This document shows positions 8,168 to 15,983 of a DNA stretch of 38,488 nt, piece by piece (the first letter of the stretch is position 1; each line of letters starts with the position of its first letter). Origin of the DNA: Bacillota bacterium (GTDB lineage Bacteria; Bacillota; Clostridia; Acetivibrionales; DSM-27016); contig JAEWDM010000015.1 in NCBI GenBank assembly GCA_023390115.1, positions 1 to 38,488 of the forward strand, in the 5' to 3' direction. A program made the translations under genes and the position numbers. The notes under the pieces are model-generated. The model worked only from the letters and a program-made list of their open reading frames with translations, had not been told where the DNA came from and ran no database searches.

Positions 8168-9739
8168 CTATTTTGCATACTCAATTGCTCTCGTTTCCCT
8201 TATAACGTTTACCTTTATCTGTCCCGGATATTCAAGCTCACTTTCAATCAATTTAACGATTTCACGAGCCTTTATTACAATTTCATCATCAGCAACATCC
8301 TCAGGCTTTACAATTATTCTTATCTCTCTCCCAGCCTGTATGGCAAAGGATTTTTCAACTCCGGGGAAGGAATTGGCTATATCCTCAAGCTTTTCAATAC
8401 GCTTTATATAAGACTCCAATGTTTCTCTTCTTGCACCAGGTCTTGCGGCAGATATTGAATCCGCTGCCTGAACCAAAACTGCAACCACCGATGAGGCTTC
8501 TACATCGCCATGGTGTGCAACTATTGCATTAATGATCTCATTGCTCTCCTTATATTTCTTAGCCAGATCTCCTCCTATTGTAACATGCGAACCTTCGATT
8601 TCATGATCTACTGCCTTACCTATGTCATGGAGCAATCCGGCCCTTTTTGCCAATGCCACATCAGCGCCCAATTCGGCCGCCATTAATCCCGCAAGGTGCG
8701 AAACCTCAATGGAATGGTTTAACACATTCTGCCCATAGCTGGTCCTGAATTTCAGCTTGCCTATAAGCCTGATCAATTCAGGGTGAAGTCCATGTACCCC
8801 TGTTTCAAATGTAGCATGATCTCCTTCCTGGCGTATTGTGTTTTCAACTTCCTTCTTTGCCTTCTCTACCATCTCTTCAATTCTTGCAGGATGTATTCTT
8901 CCGTCAAGAATAAGCTTTTCCAGAGTTATTCTGGCAATCTCTCTTCTTATTGGGTCAAATCCCGACAAGATAACGGCTTCAGGAGTATCGTCAATAATAA
9001 GATCGATGCCGGTAAGAGTTTCAAGCGTTCTTATGTTTCTTCCTTCACGCCCTATGATTCTGCCCTTCATTTCATCATTTGGAAGTGGAACCACAGAAAC
9101 TGTAGCCTCTGATACATGATCCGCCGCGCATTTTTGTATTGCGGTGGCTATTATATCCCTTGCTTTTCTGTCAGCCTCTTCCTTAGTTCTGGCTTCAATC
9201 TCCTTAATAAGAATAGCCGCCTCATGCTTTACTTCATTTTCAACATTCTTCAGCAGGTATTCCTTAGCTTCTTCGATAGACAGCCCCGATATCCTCTCAA
9301 GCTCATCCATCTGCTTTGCATGAAGCTCCGAAATCTTATCCTGAAGGGCTTGAATTTCCTTGCTTTTCCTGTTAAGAACCTCTTCCTTCTGCTCCAGCGC
9401 CTCCATTTTTTTATCCAGAGACTCGTCCTTCTGCACAAGCCTTCTCTCTGTGCGCTGTATTTCATTACGCCTGTCCTTAATTTCCCGGTCCAGCTCCACC
9501 CTGCTTCTGTGTATCTCTTCCTTTGCCTCAAGCAATATTTCCCGTTTCCTGCCTTCGCCTTGCTTTTGCGCTTCACTGACCAGCCTTTTGGCCTCCTGCT
9601 CAGCACTTCCTATTTCGGCCTCAGCAGTCTTTTTTCTGAATTCAACGCCCTTTTTAAACATTATAATTGAAGCTATAACAGCACCAGCTACGCCACCAAT
9701 TACTAGTCCTATCAAACCGCCTACAAGTATAGCACACAC
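8168..9739 (-). CDS. rny: Ribonuclease Y
   Basis: 523 aa in the full frame. Order: N-terminal membrane helix (LVGGLIGLVIGGVAGAVIAS), a long charged coiled coil (~30-210), a KH domain with GRIIGREGRNIRTLE, and an HD domain (LLHDIGKAVD, AIVAHHGD). RNase Y is the membrane-bound endoribonuclease that starts mRNA decay in many Firmicutes. The start is odd: the first in-frame GTG (9739-9737) shares a base with the AGGAGG SD (9744-9739), too close for normal initiation. The AUA codon at 9730 sits 8 nt from the SD and would give 520 aa. The gene follows a leader of about 450 nt from the promoter at 10199-10227. ymdB and spoVS come next. Confidence 0.96.
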   Translation of the reverse strand: MCAILVGGLIGLVIGGVAGAVIASIIMFKKGVEFRKKTAEAEIGSAEQEAKRLVSEAQKQGEGRKREILLEAKEEIHRSRVELDREIKDRRNEIQRTERRLVQKDESLDKKMEALEQKEEVLNRKSKEIQALQDKISELHAKQMDELERISGLSIEEAKEYLLKNVENEVKHEAAILIKEIEARTKEEADRKARDIIATAIQKCAADHVSEATVSVVPLPNDEMKGRIIGREGRNIRTLETLTGIDLIIDDTPEAVILSGFDPIRREIARITLEKLILDGRIHPARIEEMVEKAKKEVENTIRQEGDHATFETGVHGLHPELIRLIGKLKFRTSYGQNVLNHSIEVSHLAGLMAAELGADVALAKRAGLLHDIGKAVDHEIEGSHVTIGGDLAKKYKESNEIINAIVAHHGDVEASSVVAVLVQAADSISAARPGARRETLESYIKRIEKLEDIANSFPGVEKSFAIQAGREIRIIVKPEDVADDEIVIKAREIVKLIESELEYPGQIKVNVIRETRAIEYAK

Positions 9740-9787
9740 CTCCTCAATATTCAGTTTTCAATGCTCAAGTTTAAATAACTATTCTGT

Positions 9788-9848
9788 AGGTCTAAAACTC
9801 CCGTCAGGCCTGCATATCCGAAGCGGCTTAAAAGCCCATTTATGACCT
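9788..9848 (-). ncRNA. Candidate structured element in the rny leader
   Basis: On the minus strand AGGTC (9848-9844) can pair with GACCT (9792-9788). Between them lie GGGCTTTTAAGCC and CCGCTTCGG, two short stem-loops, and a GGCCTGACGGG segment. The element is GC-rich compared with the flanking leader and ends about 50 nt before the rny SD. It resembles no riboswitch I know. It could be a cis-regulatory structure controlling rny, or partly coding. Confidence 0.25.
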
Positions 9849-10198
9849 TGCCGACACAGCAAATCTATAGTATCGTCTAAATGTATGGCCAAAGCAGCTT
9901 TTCAGCATTACACACCCAACCGGCATAATGTTAACCGGATACCGATTAAAGAAATAATCTGTCAATATATGGATTGGCTCATGCATAGAAAAAGCAGCCT
10001 GCCTCTGCAAAAAATACACCTTTCTCTACAATAGATTCCTTAAATATTGCACTGCCCAAATATCCGGAAGCTATAATGAATCCTTAATATATATCCATAA
10101 TCTCTTAAATCATTCCAGTTAAATTATTACCATTTTATTAGGGAACTTTTATAAAAATTTCTATTCTTTAATAAAAGTTCATTTTTAAGCACAGCTTA

Positions 10199-10227
10199 AT
10201 TTTAATCTTTTTTAAATTTTATGTCAA
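10199..10227 (-). promoter_or_regulatory. Promoter upstream of rny
   Basis: Minus strand: TTGACA at 10227-10222, a 17-nt spacer, TAAAAT at 10204-10199 (5 of 6). The predicted start is near 10192. The next coding start in this direction is rny at ~9735, so the untranslated leader would be about 450 nt. folD lies upstream and ends at 10319. Confidence 0.75.
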
Positions 10228-10318
10228 GAATCAATTAAAATCACCCTCTGTTCAATCGGCCCTGCCGCCTGGCATTCATTTCAAACGGGCGTTAACCGCA
10301 CAGAGGAAATATACCTTT

Positions 10319-11173
10319 TTATATCCCGTTCTGAAGCCTTGCCGCCTTTACGGTATTTCTCATCAGCATGGCTATAGTCATAGGCCCAACGCCTCCGGGA
10401 ACGGGGGTAATAGCCGAAGCCGCCTCACAGGCGGAAGCATATTCCACATCCCCAACCAATTTTTTATTCTCCAGCCTGTTCATTCCCACATCAATTACCA
10501 CTGCGCCGGGCTTAATAAAGCTTCCCTTTATAAACTCCGGCTTTCCCACAGCGGCCACAAGCACGTCTGCACGCCTGCATATTTCCGAAAGCTCTCTTGT
10601 TTTTGAGTGACATACCGTAACAGTTCCGTTCTTAGCCAGAAGAAGCATGCTCATAGGCTTTCCAACGATATTGCTTCTTCCTACAACAACGCATTCCTTT
10701 CCCTCTATGTCAATGCCCGTCAAATCTATCAGTTCAATAATTCCCGCAGGAGTGCATGGCATAAACCTTGGATTTCCTATCATAAGCCTTCCTACATTTG
10801 AAGGATGAAAGCAGTCGGCGTCCTTGCCGGGGTCTATTGCATAAAGGACATTTTCCTCATTTATGTGCGGCGGCAGAGGCAACTGCACAAGTATTCCGTT
10901 TACCTGGGCATCCTTATTAAGCACATTTATTAAATCAATAAGCTCTTTTTCTTCAATATTCTCATCAAGAGCATATTCAAAGGAAGCTATTCCTATCTCC
11001 CCGCACGCCTTCTTCTTATTATTTACATATACCCGGGAAGCAGGATCATTCCCCACAATAATAACTGCCAATCCCGGATGTACACCGCCTTGCACCATCT
11101 CCCGGACCTCTTTCCCAAGCTCCTGCTTCACAGCCTTCGACAGCTCCGTCCCATTCAGTATTTTTGCCCCCAT
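10319..11173 (-). CDS. folD: Methylenetetrahydrofolate dehydrogenase / methenyl-THF cyclohydrolase
   Basis: 284 aa from the ATG at 11173, with AAAGG 9 nt upstream; a TTG 9 nt earlier abuts the SD and is rejected. Substrate-site Y49-x3-K53 lies in YVNNKKKACG, then NGILVQLPLP, VVGRSNIVGKPMSMLL (NADP site) and the end signature PGGVGPMTIAMLM. The enzyme interconverts 5,10-methylene-, methenyl- and 10-formyl-THF, feeding purine and formate metabolism. The family block KDVDGF reads KDADCF here (D118-A-D-C): the Asp is kept but the usual Gly is Cys. It lies 109 nt after the ygiQ-like gene on the same strand. Confidence 0.96.
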   Translation of the reverse strand: MGAKILNGTELSKAVKQELGKEVREMVQGGVHPGLAVIIVGNDPASRVYVNNKKKACGEIGIASFEYALDENIEEKELIDLINVLNKDAQVNGILVQLPLPPHINEENVLYAIDPGKDADCFHPSNVGRLMIGNPRFMPCTPAGIIELIDLTGIDIEGKECVVVGRSNIVGKPMSMLLLAKNGTVTVCHSKTRELSEICRRADVLVAAVGKPEFIKGSFIKPGAVVIDVGMNRLENKKLVGDVEYASACEAASAITPVPGGVGPMTIAMLMRNTVKAARLQNGI

Positions 11174-11282
11174 TATATCCAACCTTTCCCTAAGAATTTT
11201 AGATTAAGTTTCACGGCATACACTCCAAAGAGTGCTTTCTTTAAAGCGCGCTTCACTATGTACGATCTTTGTTAATTTTATT

Positions 11283-13241
11283 TTAATGCTTTGTCCTTGT
11301 CAATTTTTTTCGGTTTGTTCGCACCCCTTTTTGATTTTTTCCCTTTACGGCTTTGCCGGAAAGGGAAATCTTTTGTGATGCAAAAGGAGCCTCCATCCGT
11401 TTTTTTGCCGCACGTCTCGGCCTTATCAGGCATTTAGGCCCAAAGCCTATCAGCTCATCCCTTCCGGTCATTTTTAAAGCCTCGTAAACCAGCTCGTAAT
11501 TTTCAGGCTTTCTGTATTGCAGTAAAGCCCTCTGCATGGCTTTTTCCTTAGGTAGCCTGGGTACGTATACCTTTTTCATGTCCCTGGGATCAAGCCCCGT
11601 ATAAAACATGCAGGTTGACAATGTTGCAGGGGTAGGGTAAAAATCCTGCACCTGCTCCGGCATATGCCCCAAATCCCTTAAATACTCCGCCAGCTCCACC
11701 GCGGCCTTAAGATCGCTTCCCGGATGGCCGGATATCATGTACGGTACAATATACTGCTCCTTTTTTATTTTCTTGTTTATTTCATAAAACCTTTTAACAA
11801 ATTTATCATACACCCGTCTGCCGGGCTTTCCCATCCTGTCCAGCACCCGGTCAACCACGTGCTCAGGCGCCACCTTGAGCTGTCCGCTTATGTGATGCTT
11901 GCACAGCTCCATAAAAAATTCGTCATTTTTATCAAGCATCAGATAGTCATATCTTATACCCGATCTGATAAAAACCTTCTTAACTCCGGGGATTTCGCGC
12001 ACTCTCTTCAAAAGCCCGAGATATTCACTGTGGTCCACTATAAGATTTTTGCAGGGCTCGGGATAAAGGCACTGCTTTCCCTTGCACACCCCCATCTCCT
12101 TCTGCTTTATGCACGCCGCATGCCTGAAGTTGGCGGTAGGACCTCCGACATCATGTATATAGCCCTTAAACCCGGGAAGCCAAGTGAGCTTGACAGCCTC
12201 GCTCATTATTGACTGGCGGCTGCGGTTTTGTATTGCCCTTCCCTGATGAAAATTCAAGGCACAAAACGAACAGCCCCCATAGCAGCCTCTATGACTTGTT
12301 ATGCTGAATTCAACCTCCTTTATGGCAGGTATGCCTCCATATTTTTCATATGACGGATGATATGTCCTTTCATACGGCAGAGAATACACCCTGTCCATTT
12401 CCTTTACCGTCATTGCGTATGCGGGAGGGTTCTGCACCACATACCTGTCGCTGTGCTTTTGCACAAGAGTCCTTCCGGTTATTGCATCCTGTTCGTCATA
12501 CTGCACCTTAAAGGAACGGGCATATGCCTCCTTGTCCTCGGATACCTCTTCAAATGCTTTTAAAAGGGAATATTTCCCGCCTTTCCCGCCATTGCCCTTT
12601 ATGAACTCCCCGATATCTTCGGGAAGCTTCTCAAAGCCTGCCATATAAGCAGTTCCGCGCACATCCCTTATTCTTTCCACAGCAATTCCTTCCCTTAGCT
12701 GCCGTGCAATTTCAATGACAGGCTTTTCTCCCATACCGTATATCAGCAGATCGGCTCTTGAATCCTGCAGAATAGAGCGTCTGACCTTATTATCCCAGTA
12801 GTCGTAATGGGCAAACCTTCTGAGGCTTGCCTCAATTCCTCCTATTATTACAGGAATCCCCTTAAAGACCTCTCTTATTTTGTTAGAGTAGGCAATAACA
12901 GCTCTGTCCGGCCTGTATCCGGCCTTTCCTCCCGGAGAATACGCATCGTCGCTCCTGCGCTTTTTACCGGCAGTATAATGATTAACCATAGAATCAATAA
13001 CTCCCGACGAAATTAAAACAGCATATTTAGGACGTCCTAACGTAATAAAATCATTACCGGTTTTGCAGTCAGGCTGAGCTATTATCCCCACCCTGTACCC
13101 TTCACTCTCTAAAAGCCTAGTAATAACAGCATGTCCGAAGCTTGGATGATCGACATACGCATCTCCGCTTATATATAAAAAATCAAGCTGATCCCATCCC
13201 CTGCTATGCATATCTTCCCTTGTAACCGGCAAAAAGCTCAT
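11283..13241 (-). CDS. YgiQ-family radical SAM protein
   Basis: 652 aa, typical of YgiQ/UPF0313. The N-terminal part (FLPVTREDMHSRGWDQLDFL, GDAYVDHPSFG) is the family-specific domain. The radical SAM iron-sulfur motif is CX3CX2C in RGCYGGCSFCA. Further Cys residues occur in GVCKGKQCLYPEPC, which could bind a second cluster. GQLKVAPEHV and MISGHPG are other YgiQ blocks. The C-terminal tail (~610-652) is Lys/Arg-rich and probably disordered. The reaction is unknown for the family. The SD is AAAGGA, 9 nt from ATG. It lies on the same strand as the TauE/SafE pair (85 nt gap) and folD. Confidence 0.93.
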   Translation of the reverse strand: MSFLPVTREDMHSRGWDQLDFLYISGDAYVDHPSFGHAVITRLLESEGYRVGIIAQPDCKTGNDFITLGRPKYAVLISSGVIDSMVNHYTAGKKRRSDDAYSPGGKAGYRPDRAVIAYSNKIREVFKGIPVIIGGIEASLRRFAHYDYWDNKVRRSILQDSRADLLIYGMGEKPVIEIARQLREGIAVERIRDVRGTAYMAGFEKLPEDIGEFIKGNGGKGGKYSLLKAFEEVSEDKEAYARSFKVQYDEQDAITGRTLVQKHSDRYVVQNPPAYAMTVKEMDRVYSLPYERTYHPSYEKYGGIPAIKEVEFSITSHRGCYGGCSFCALNFHQGRAIQNRSRQSIMSEAVKLTWLPGFKGYIHDVGGPTANFRHAACIKQKEMGVCKGKQCLYPEPCKNLIVDHSEYLGLLKRVREIPGVKKVFIRSGIRYDYLMLDKNDEFFMELCKHHISGQLKVAPEHVVDRVLDRMGKPGRRVYDKFVKRFYEINKKIKKEQYIVPYMISGHPGSDLKAAVELAEYLRDLGHMPEQVQDFYPTPATLSTCMFYTGLDPRDMKKVYVPRLPKEKAMQRALLQYRKPENYELVYEALKMTGRDELIGFGPKCLIRPRRAAKKRMEAPFASQKISLSGKAVKGKNQKGVRTNRKKLTRTKH

Positions 13242-13326
13242 CTGCTTATTTCCTTTCAGTATATGGCTTGTATTAATTGTAACATAAAACCGGCAATTTA
13301 CGGCATAGTTTTTATTCCCCCGTCTC

Positions 13327-13689
13327 TTATACCTTTTTATCCCTCCCCTTTCTCAGCATTTCCCACAGGCCTATGGCAAGAAGAAATACTCCAAAAAGCT
13401 TTTTTAAAATATTCCCGGGCATATCAATAGCTAATGTTGACCCTAAGTACGCGCCTATAAGACCGGAAATAATTATAGGAAGCGCAAGCTTAAAGTCAAT
13501 CGCTTTATTTTTTGCATGAATTATAAGCGCAATGATTGCGGCAGGTATAAAAAACAGCAGATTTACACCCTGCGCTTCCTGCTGGCGCGGGTTTAAAAAT
13601 ATCACAAGAGCGGGTATAAGCACAGTGCCCCCGCCTATGCCCATACCGCTTACTATTCCTGCCGCCGCACCAATAAGGAAAAGTATCAT
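13327..13689 (-). CDS. Half-size TauE/SafE sulfite-exporter-family protein (second of pair)
   Basis: 120 aa with four hydrophobic segments. It carries the family pore-like motif GMGIGGGTVLIPALV near residues 15-30 and ends with LFGVFLLAIGLWEM. Full TauE/SafE proteins have about 250 aa and two such halves; this is one half. The SD is GGGAGG, 7 nt from ATG. The partner at 13745 begins 55 nt upstream on the same strand and carries the equivalent motif. The two probably form a heterodimeric anion exporter. The substrate (sulfite, sulfonate or another anion) cannot be told. Confidence 0.88.
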   Translation of the reverse strand: MILFLIGAAAGIVSGMGIGGGTVLIPALVIFLNPRQQEAQGVNLLFFIPAAIIALIIHAKNKAIDFKLALPIIISGLIGAYLGSTLAIDMPGNILKKLFGVFLLAIGLWEMLRKGRDKKV

Positions 13690-13744
13690 CTTAAGTCCTC
13701 CCTTTGCCGGATACCAATATGCGTATAATTTCTATGTGCAGGTA

Positions 13745-14122
13745 TCAGGCTGCAAGCATCCTGAAGGACGCCAAAATCATAAATACTGCGAAAATCTTTC
13801 TCAAGACATTTGCGGGACATATATTTAGCAGCTTAGCCCCTAAATATCCCCCCGCCATTCCCCCCAGCATAACAGGAAGGGTTATTTCCCAATTTACAAG
13901 GTTGTTTGACACATACAGGCAGGCGCTGACCACTGTAAGCGGAAGTATAATTGATATGGCCGTTGCATGGGCCTTATGCTCCTCCACATTTAAAAGCATT
14001 ACCATCGCAGGCACAACAATTGTCCCTCCCCCTGATCCGAACAAACCGTTTGCCGCTCCGGTAATTAGCCCTATAAGTATATATTTTACATGCTTCACCA
14101 GCCTTGAGTGCTTCATATTCAA
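13745..14122 (-). CDS. Half-size TauE/SafE sulfite-exporter-family protein (first of pair)
   Basis: 125 aa, four hydrophobic segments, motif NGLFGSGGGTIVVPAMV at about residues 25-41 and PVMLGGMAGGYLGAKLL in the second part. It is one half of the usual TauE/SafE fold. The start is either TTG at 14122 (AAAGGG 7 nt upstream) or ATG two codons later (13 nt from the SD); spacing favours the TTG. It is first in the minus-strand run with its partner, the YgiQ-like gene and folD. The divergent alkaline phosphatase starts 216 nt away. Confidence 0.87.
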   Translation of the reverse strand: MNMKHSRLVKHVKYILIGLITGAANGLFGSGGGTIVVPAMVMLLNVEEHKAHATAISIILPLTVVSACLYVSNNLVNWEITLPVMLGGMAGGYLGAKLLNICPANVLRKIFAVFMILASFRMLAA

Positions 14123-14232
14123 AATTCAACCCTTTAATCTGTTCCGAATTAAAATCCGTTTACTTATTTAAGTATATATTATTTGGTTTAACTCCCATTG
14201 TATGCATAGCTTTCATTAAGAATAAAATTCCA

Positions 14233-14303
14233 CAGTATGTACAAATTTTACATTTCTCTAATCTCCGGTTAATACTTCTCTTATAGAATCCAGTATGTAC
14301 AAA
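14233..14303. repeat. 13-bp direct repeat flanking the alkaline phosphatase promoter
   Basis: CAGTATGTACAAA occurs at 14233-14245 and again at 14291-14303, 58 bp apart start to start. One copy lies upstream of the putative -10 and one just downstream. TATGTACA is partly palindromic, so the copies could be a two-site operator. Confidence 0.6.
14247..14287 (+). promoter_or_regulatory. Pho-box-like phased hexamers and -10 of the alkaline phosphatase
   Basis: Hexamers TTTACA (14247), CTAATC (14258), TTAATA (14269) and CTTATA (14280) start exactly 11 bp apart. A -10-like TATAGA at 14282 follows, with no good -35. In Bacillus, PhoP boxes are TT(A/C/T)A(C/T)A hexamers with about 5-bp gaps in front of promoters lacking a -35. 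Two of the four hexamers match that consensus. Binding by a PhoP-type regulator is inferred. Confidence 0.45.
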
Positions 14304-14338
14304 CCATACACTAAATTTTAATAAGGGGGTTTTTTAAA

Positions 14339-15865
14339 ATGTTTACATCCAAAAAGAGACTAATTGCAGTTATTCTCTCAATTGCCGTACTTTTAACAAC
14401 AGGCTTTATGGTGTTTACCGCATCTGCCTCAGATGAAAATCAGGTTAAAAACGACTACACCGGCAAAACTCCAAAGTATGTATTTTTGTTCATAGGAGAC
14501 GGTATGAGTTATCCGCAGATAAACTCGGCGGAAATATTTTTAGGCAAGAAGCTTTACGGAGACAAGCAAATCGGCATAAGCAAGCTTACCTTTTCACGCT
14601 TCCCTGTCGAGGGAACCTGCACCACCTTTGATGCGGAAACCTTTATACCCGACTCGGCATCAACAGCTACATCAATTTCAACGGGAAATAAAACCCTTGG
14701 CGGAATTATAAATATGGATACCGAAAGAAAGACATCTTTTAAAACTATATCAGAGTATGTTAAGGAAAAGGGATATAAGGTAGGGGTAATCACAAGTGTT
14801 TCACTTGATCATGCCACTCCTGCCGCATTCTATGCGCACCAGCCCTCCAGAAACAATTATTATGACATATCGGTAGAGCTTGCAAAAAGTAATTTTGATT
14901 TCTTCGGAGGAGGCGGTTTCAAGCAGCCTAAGGGAGCAAAGGGCGATCAGGCCGACGTAATCGAAATTGCAAAGCAAAACGGCTTTAAATATGTTAATAC
15001 CAAAGAGGACATATTAAGCTTGAACTCCGGATCAGGAAAGGTAATAGCAGTAAATCCTGTTCTGGACAGGGATAACGCACTGGCATATGAAATAGACCGC
15101 ACCTCGGATGACCTGTCACTTTCCGATTTTGTAAAAAAGGGAATTGACGTGCTTGACAATCCCCAAGGCTTCTTCATGATGGTTGAGGGCGGAAAAATAG
15201 ACTGGGCCTGTCATGCAAACGACGCAGCTACATCAATAAAGGATACTCTTGCATTCAGCAAATCGGTGGATCAGGCATTGCAATTCTATGAGAAGCATCC
15301 CGACGACACCCTGATAATAGTAACGGGCGACCACGAGACAGGCGGTATGACAATAGGCTTTGCAGGAACCGCTTATGAAACCTTCTTTGATAAAATAGGG
15401 TATCAGAAAAAATCCTTCCTTGAGTTTGACAAGGAAATATCCGAATACAGAGAAAGCACTCCCGCCTCTGAGGCAAGCCTTAAGGATTTGCTGCCTTCCA
15501 TAAAGGAATCCTTTGGGCTTATGACCTCCGAGGATGCGGATGCCCCCGAAAATGAAGGCATGGTACTGAGCGATTATGAGCTTGAAACTCTTAAGGCTGC
15601 ATTTGAGCAGACGATGATTCCTTCAAAGGAAAGGAATTTGTCTGAAAGAGAAAGCATACTCTACGGGACATACGAGCCCTTATCTGTGACTATTACCCAT
15701 ATATTAAACAATAAATCCGGAATAGGCTGGACTACATATTCACATACGGGCCTTCCTCTCCCCGTATTTGCAAAGGGACTAGGGCAGGAAATATTTGACG
15801 GCTACTATGACAATACCGATCTTTTCAAGAAAATGGCAGCTATACTTAAGATTGAACTGGAATAA
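14339..15865 (+). CDS. Secreted alkaline phosphatase (PhoA family)
   Basis: 508 aa with a Sec signal peptide (KKRLIAVILSIAVLL, likely cleavage after TASA near residue 30). The metal Asp lies in FIGDGMS. The phosphorylated Ser106 is in PDSASTATSISTGNKT. DHATPAAFYAHQPSRN, VEGGKIDWACHAND and VTGDHETGGM supply the other metal ligands. TYSHTGLPLPVFAKG is the last conserved block. It hydrolyses phosphomonoesters outside the membrane, probably for phosphate scavenging. The SD is AAGGGGG, 9 nt from ATG. The upstream region has a phased Pho-like array. A long hairpin follows at 15898-15956. Like many Gram-positive members it lacks an obvious cell-wall anchor. Confidence 0.95.
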   Translation: MFTSKKRLIAVILSIAVLLTTGFMVFTASASDENQVKNDYTGKTPKYVFLFIGDGMSYPQINSAEIFLGKKLYGDKQIGISKLTFSRFPVEGTCTTFDAETFIPDSASTATSISTGNKTLGGIINMDTERKTSFKTISEYVKEKGYKVGVITSVSLDHATPAAFYAHQPSRNNYYDISVELAKSNFDFFGGGGFKQPKGAKGDQADVIEIAKQNGFKYVNTKEDILSLNSGSGKVIAVNPVLDRDNALAYEIDRTSDDLSLSDFVKKGIDVLDNPQGFFMMVEGGKIDWACHANDAATSIKDTLAFSKSVDQALQFYEKHPDDTLIIVTGDHETGGMTIGFAGTAYETFFDKIGYQKKSFLEFDKEISEYRESTPASEASLKDLLPSIKESFGLMTSEDADAPENEGMVLSDYELETLKAAFEQTMIPSKERNLSERESILYGTYEPLSVTITHILNNKSGIGWTTYSHTGLPLPVFAKGLGQEIFDGYYDNTDLFKKMAAILKIELE

Positions 15866-15897
15866 CTAAAATACCTTATTATTAATAAAAGCTAGTT

Positions 15898-15956
15898 AGG
15901 CTGTCGCAAAGCAAATGCCGGCTATAAGCCGTACTGCATCTGCTTTGCGATAGCCT
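15898..15956 (+). terminator. Long hairpin after alkaline phosphatase
   Basis: 16-nt arms AGGCTGTCGCAAAGCA and TGCTTTGCGATAGCCT pair fully, with one G-U. The loop holds its own 5-bp hairpin (CGGCT-ATA-AGCCG) and an AATGC/GCATC pair. It starts 32 nt after the stop codon. There is no clear U-tract after it (CTTGCTCT), so it may act as an mRNA 3'-end stabiliser or a dispersed repeat as well as a terminator. Confidence 0.6.
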
Positions 15957-15983
15957 CTTGCTCTGAATGGGGGCCGCTTATTT

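Larger units (their letters stand above)
9740..10318. other. 579-nt region upstream of rny: promoter, hairpins, candidate structured leader
   Basis: On the minus strand it holds a strong promoter (10199-10227), a perfect 10-bp inverted repeat (10143-10152 / 10171-10180) about 12 nt into the predicted transcript, and a candidate structured segment just before rny (9788-9848). A 37-codon frame (9893-9780 region, TTG start, ending RICRPDGSFRPTE) overlaps that segment. I cannot show that it is translated, because its SD is unclear. No known riboswitch or RNA family was recognised. Confidence 0.5.

Noticed and set aside
9116..9845. Two long plus-strand ORFs opposite rny
   Set aside because: They arise because the coiled coil's Glu/Lys codons read as Leu/Phe/Ser on the other strand.
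9916..9990. Second promoter in the rny leader (TTGACA near 9961)
   Set aside because: The -35 is exact, but no acceptable -10 lies 16-18 nt downstream.
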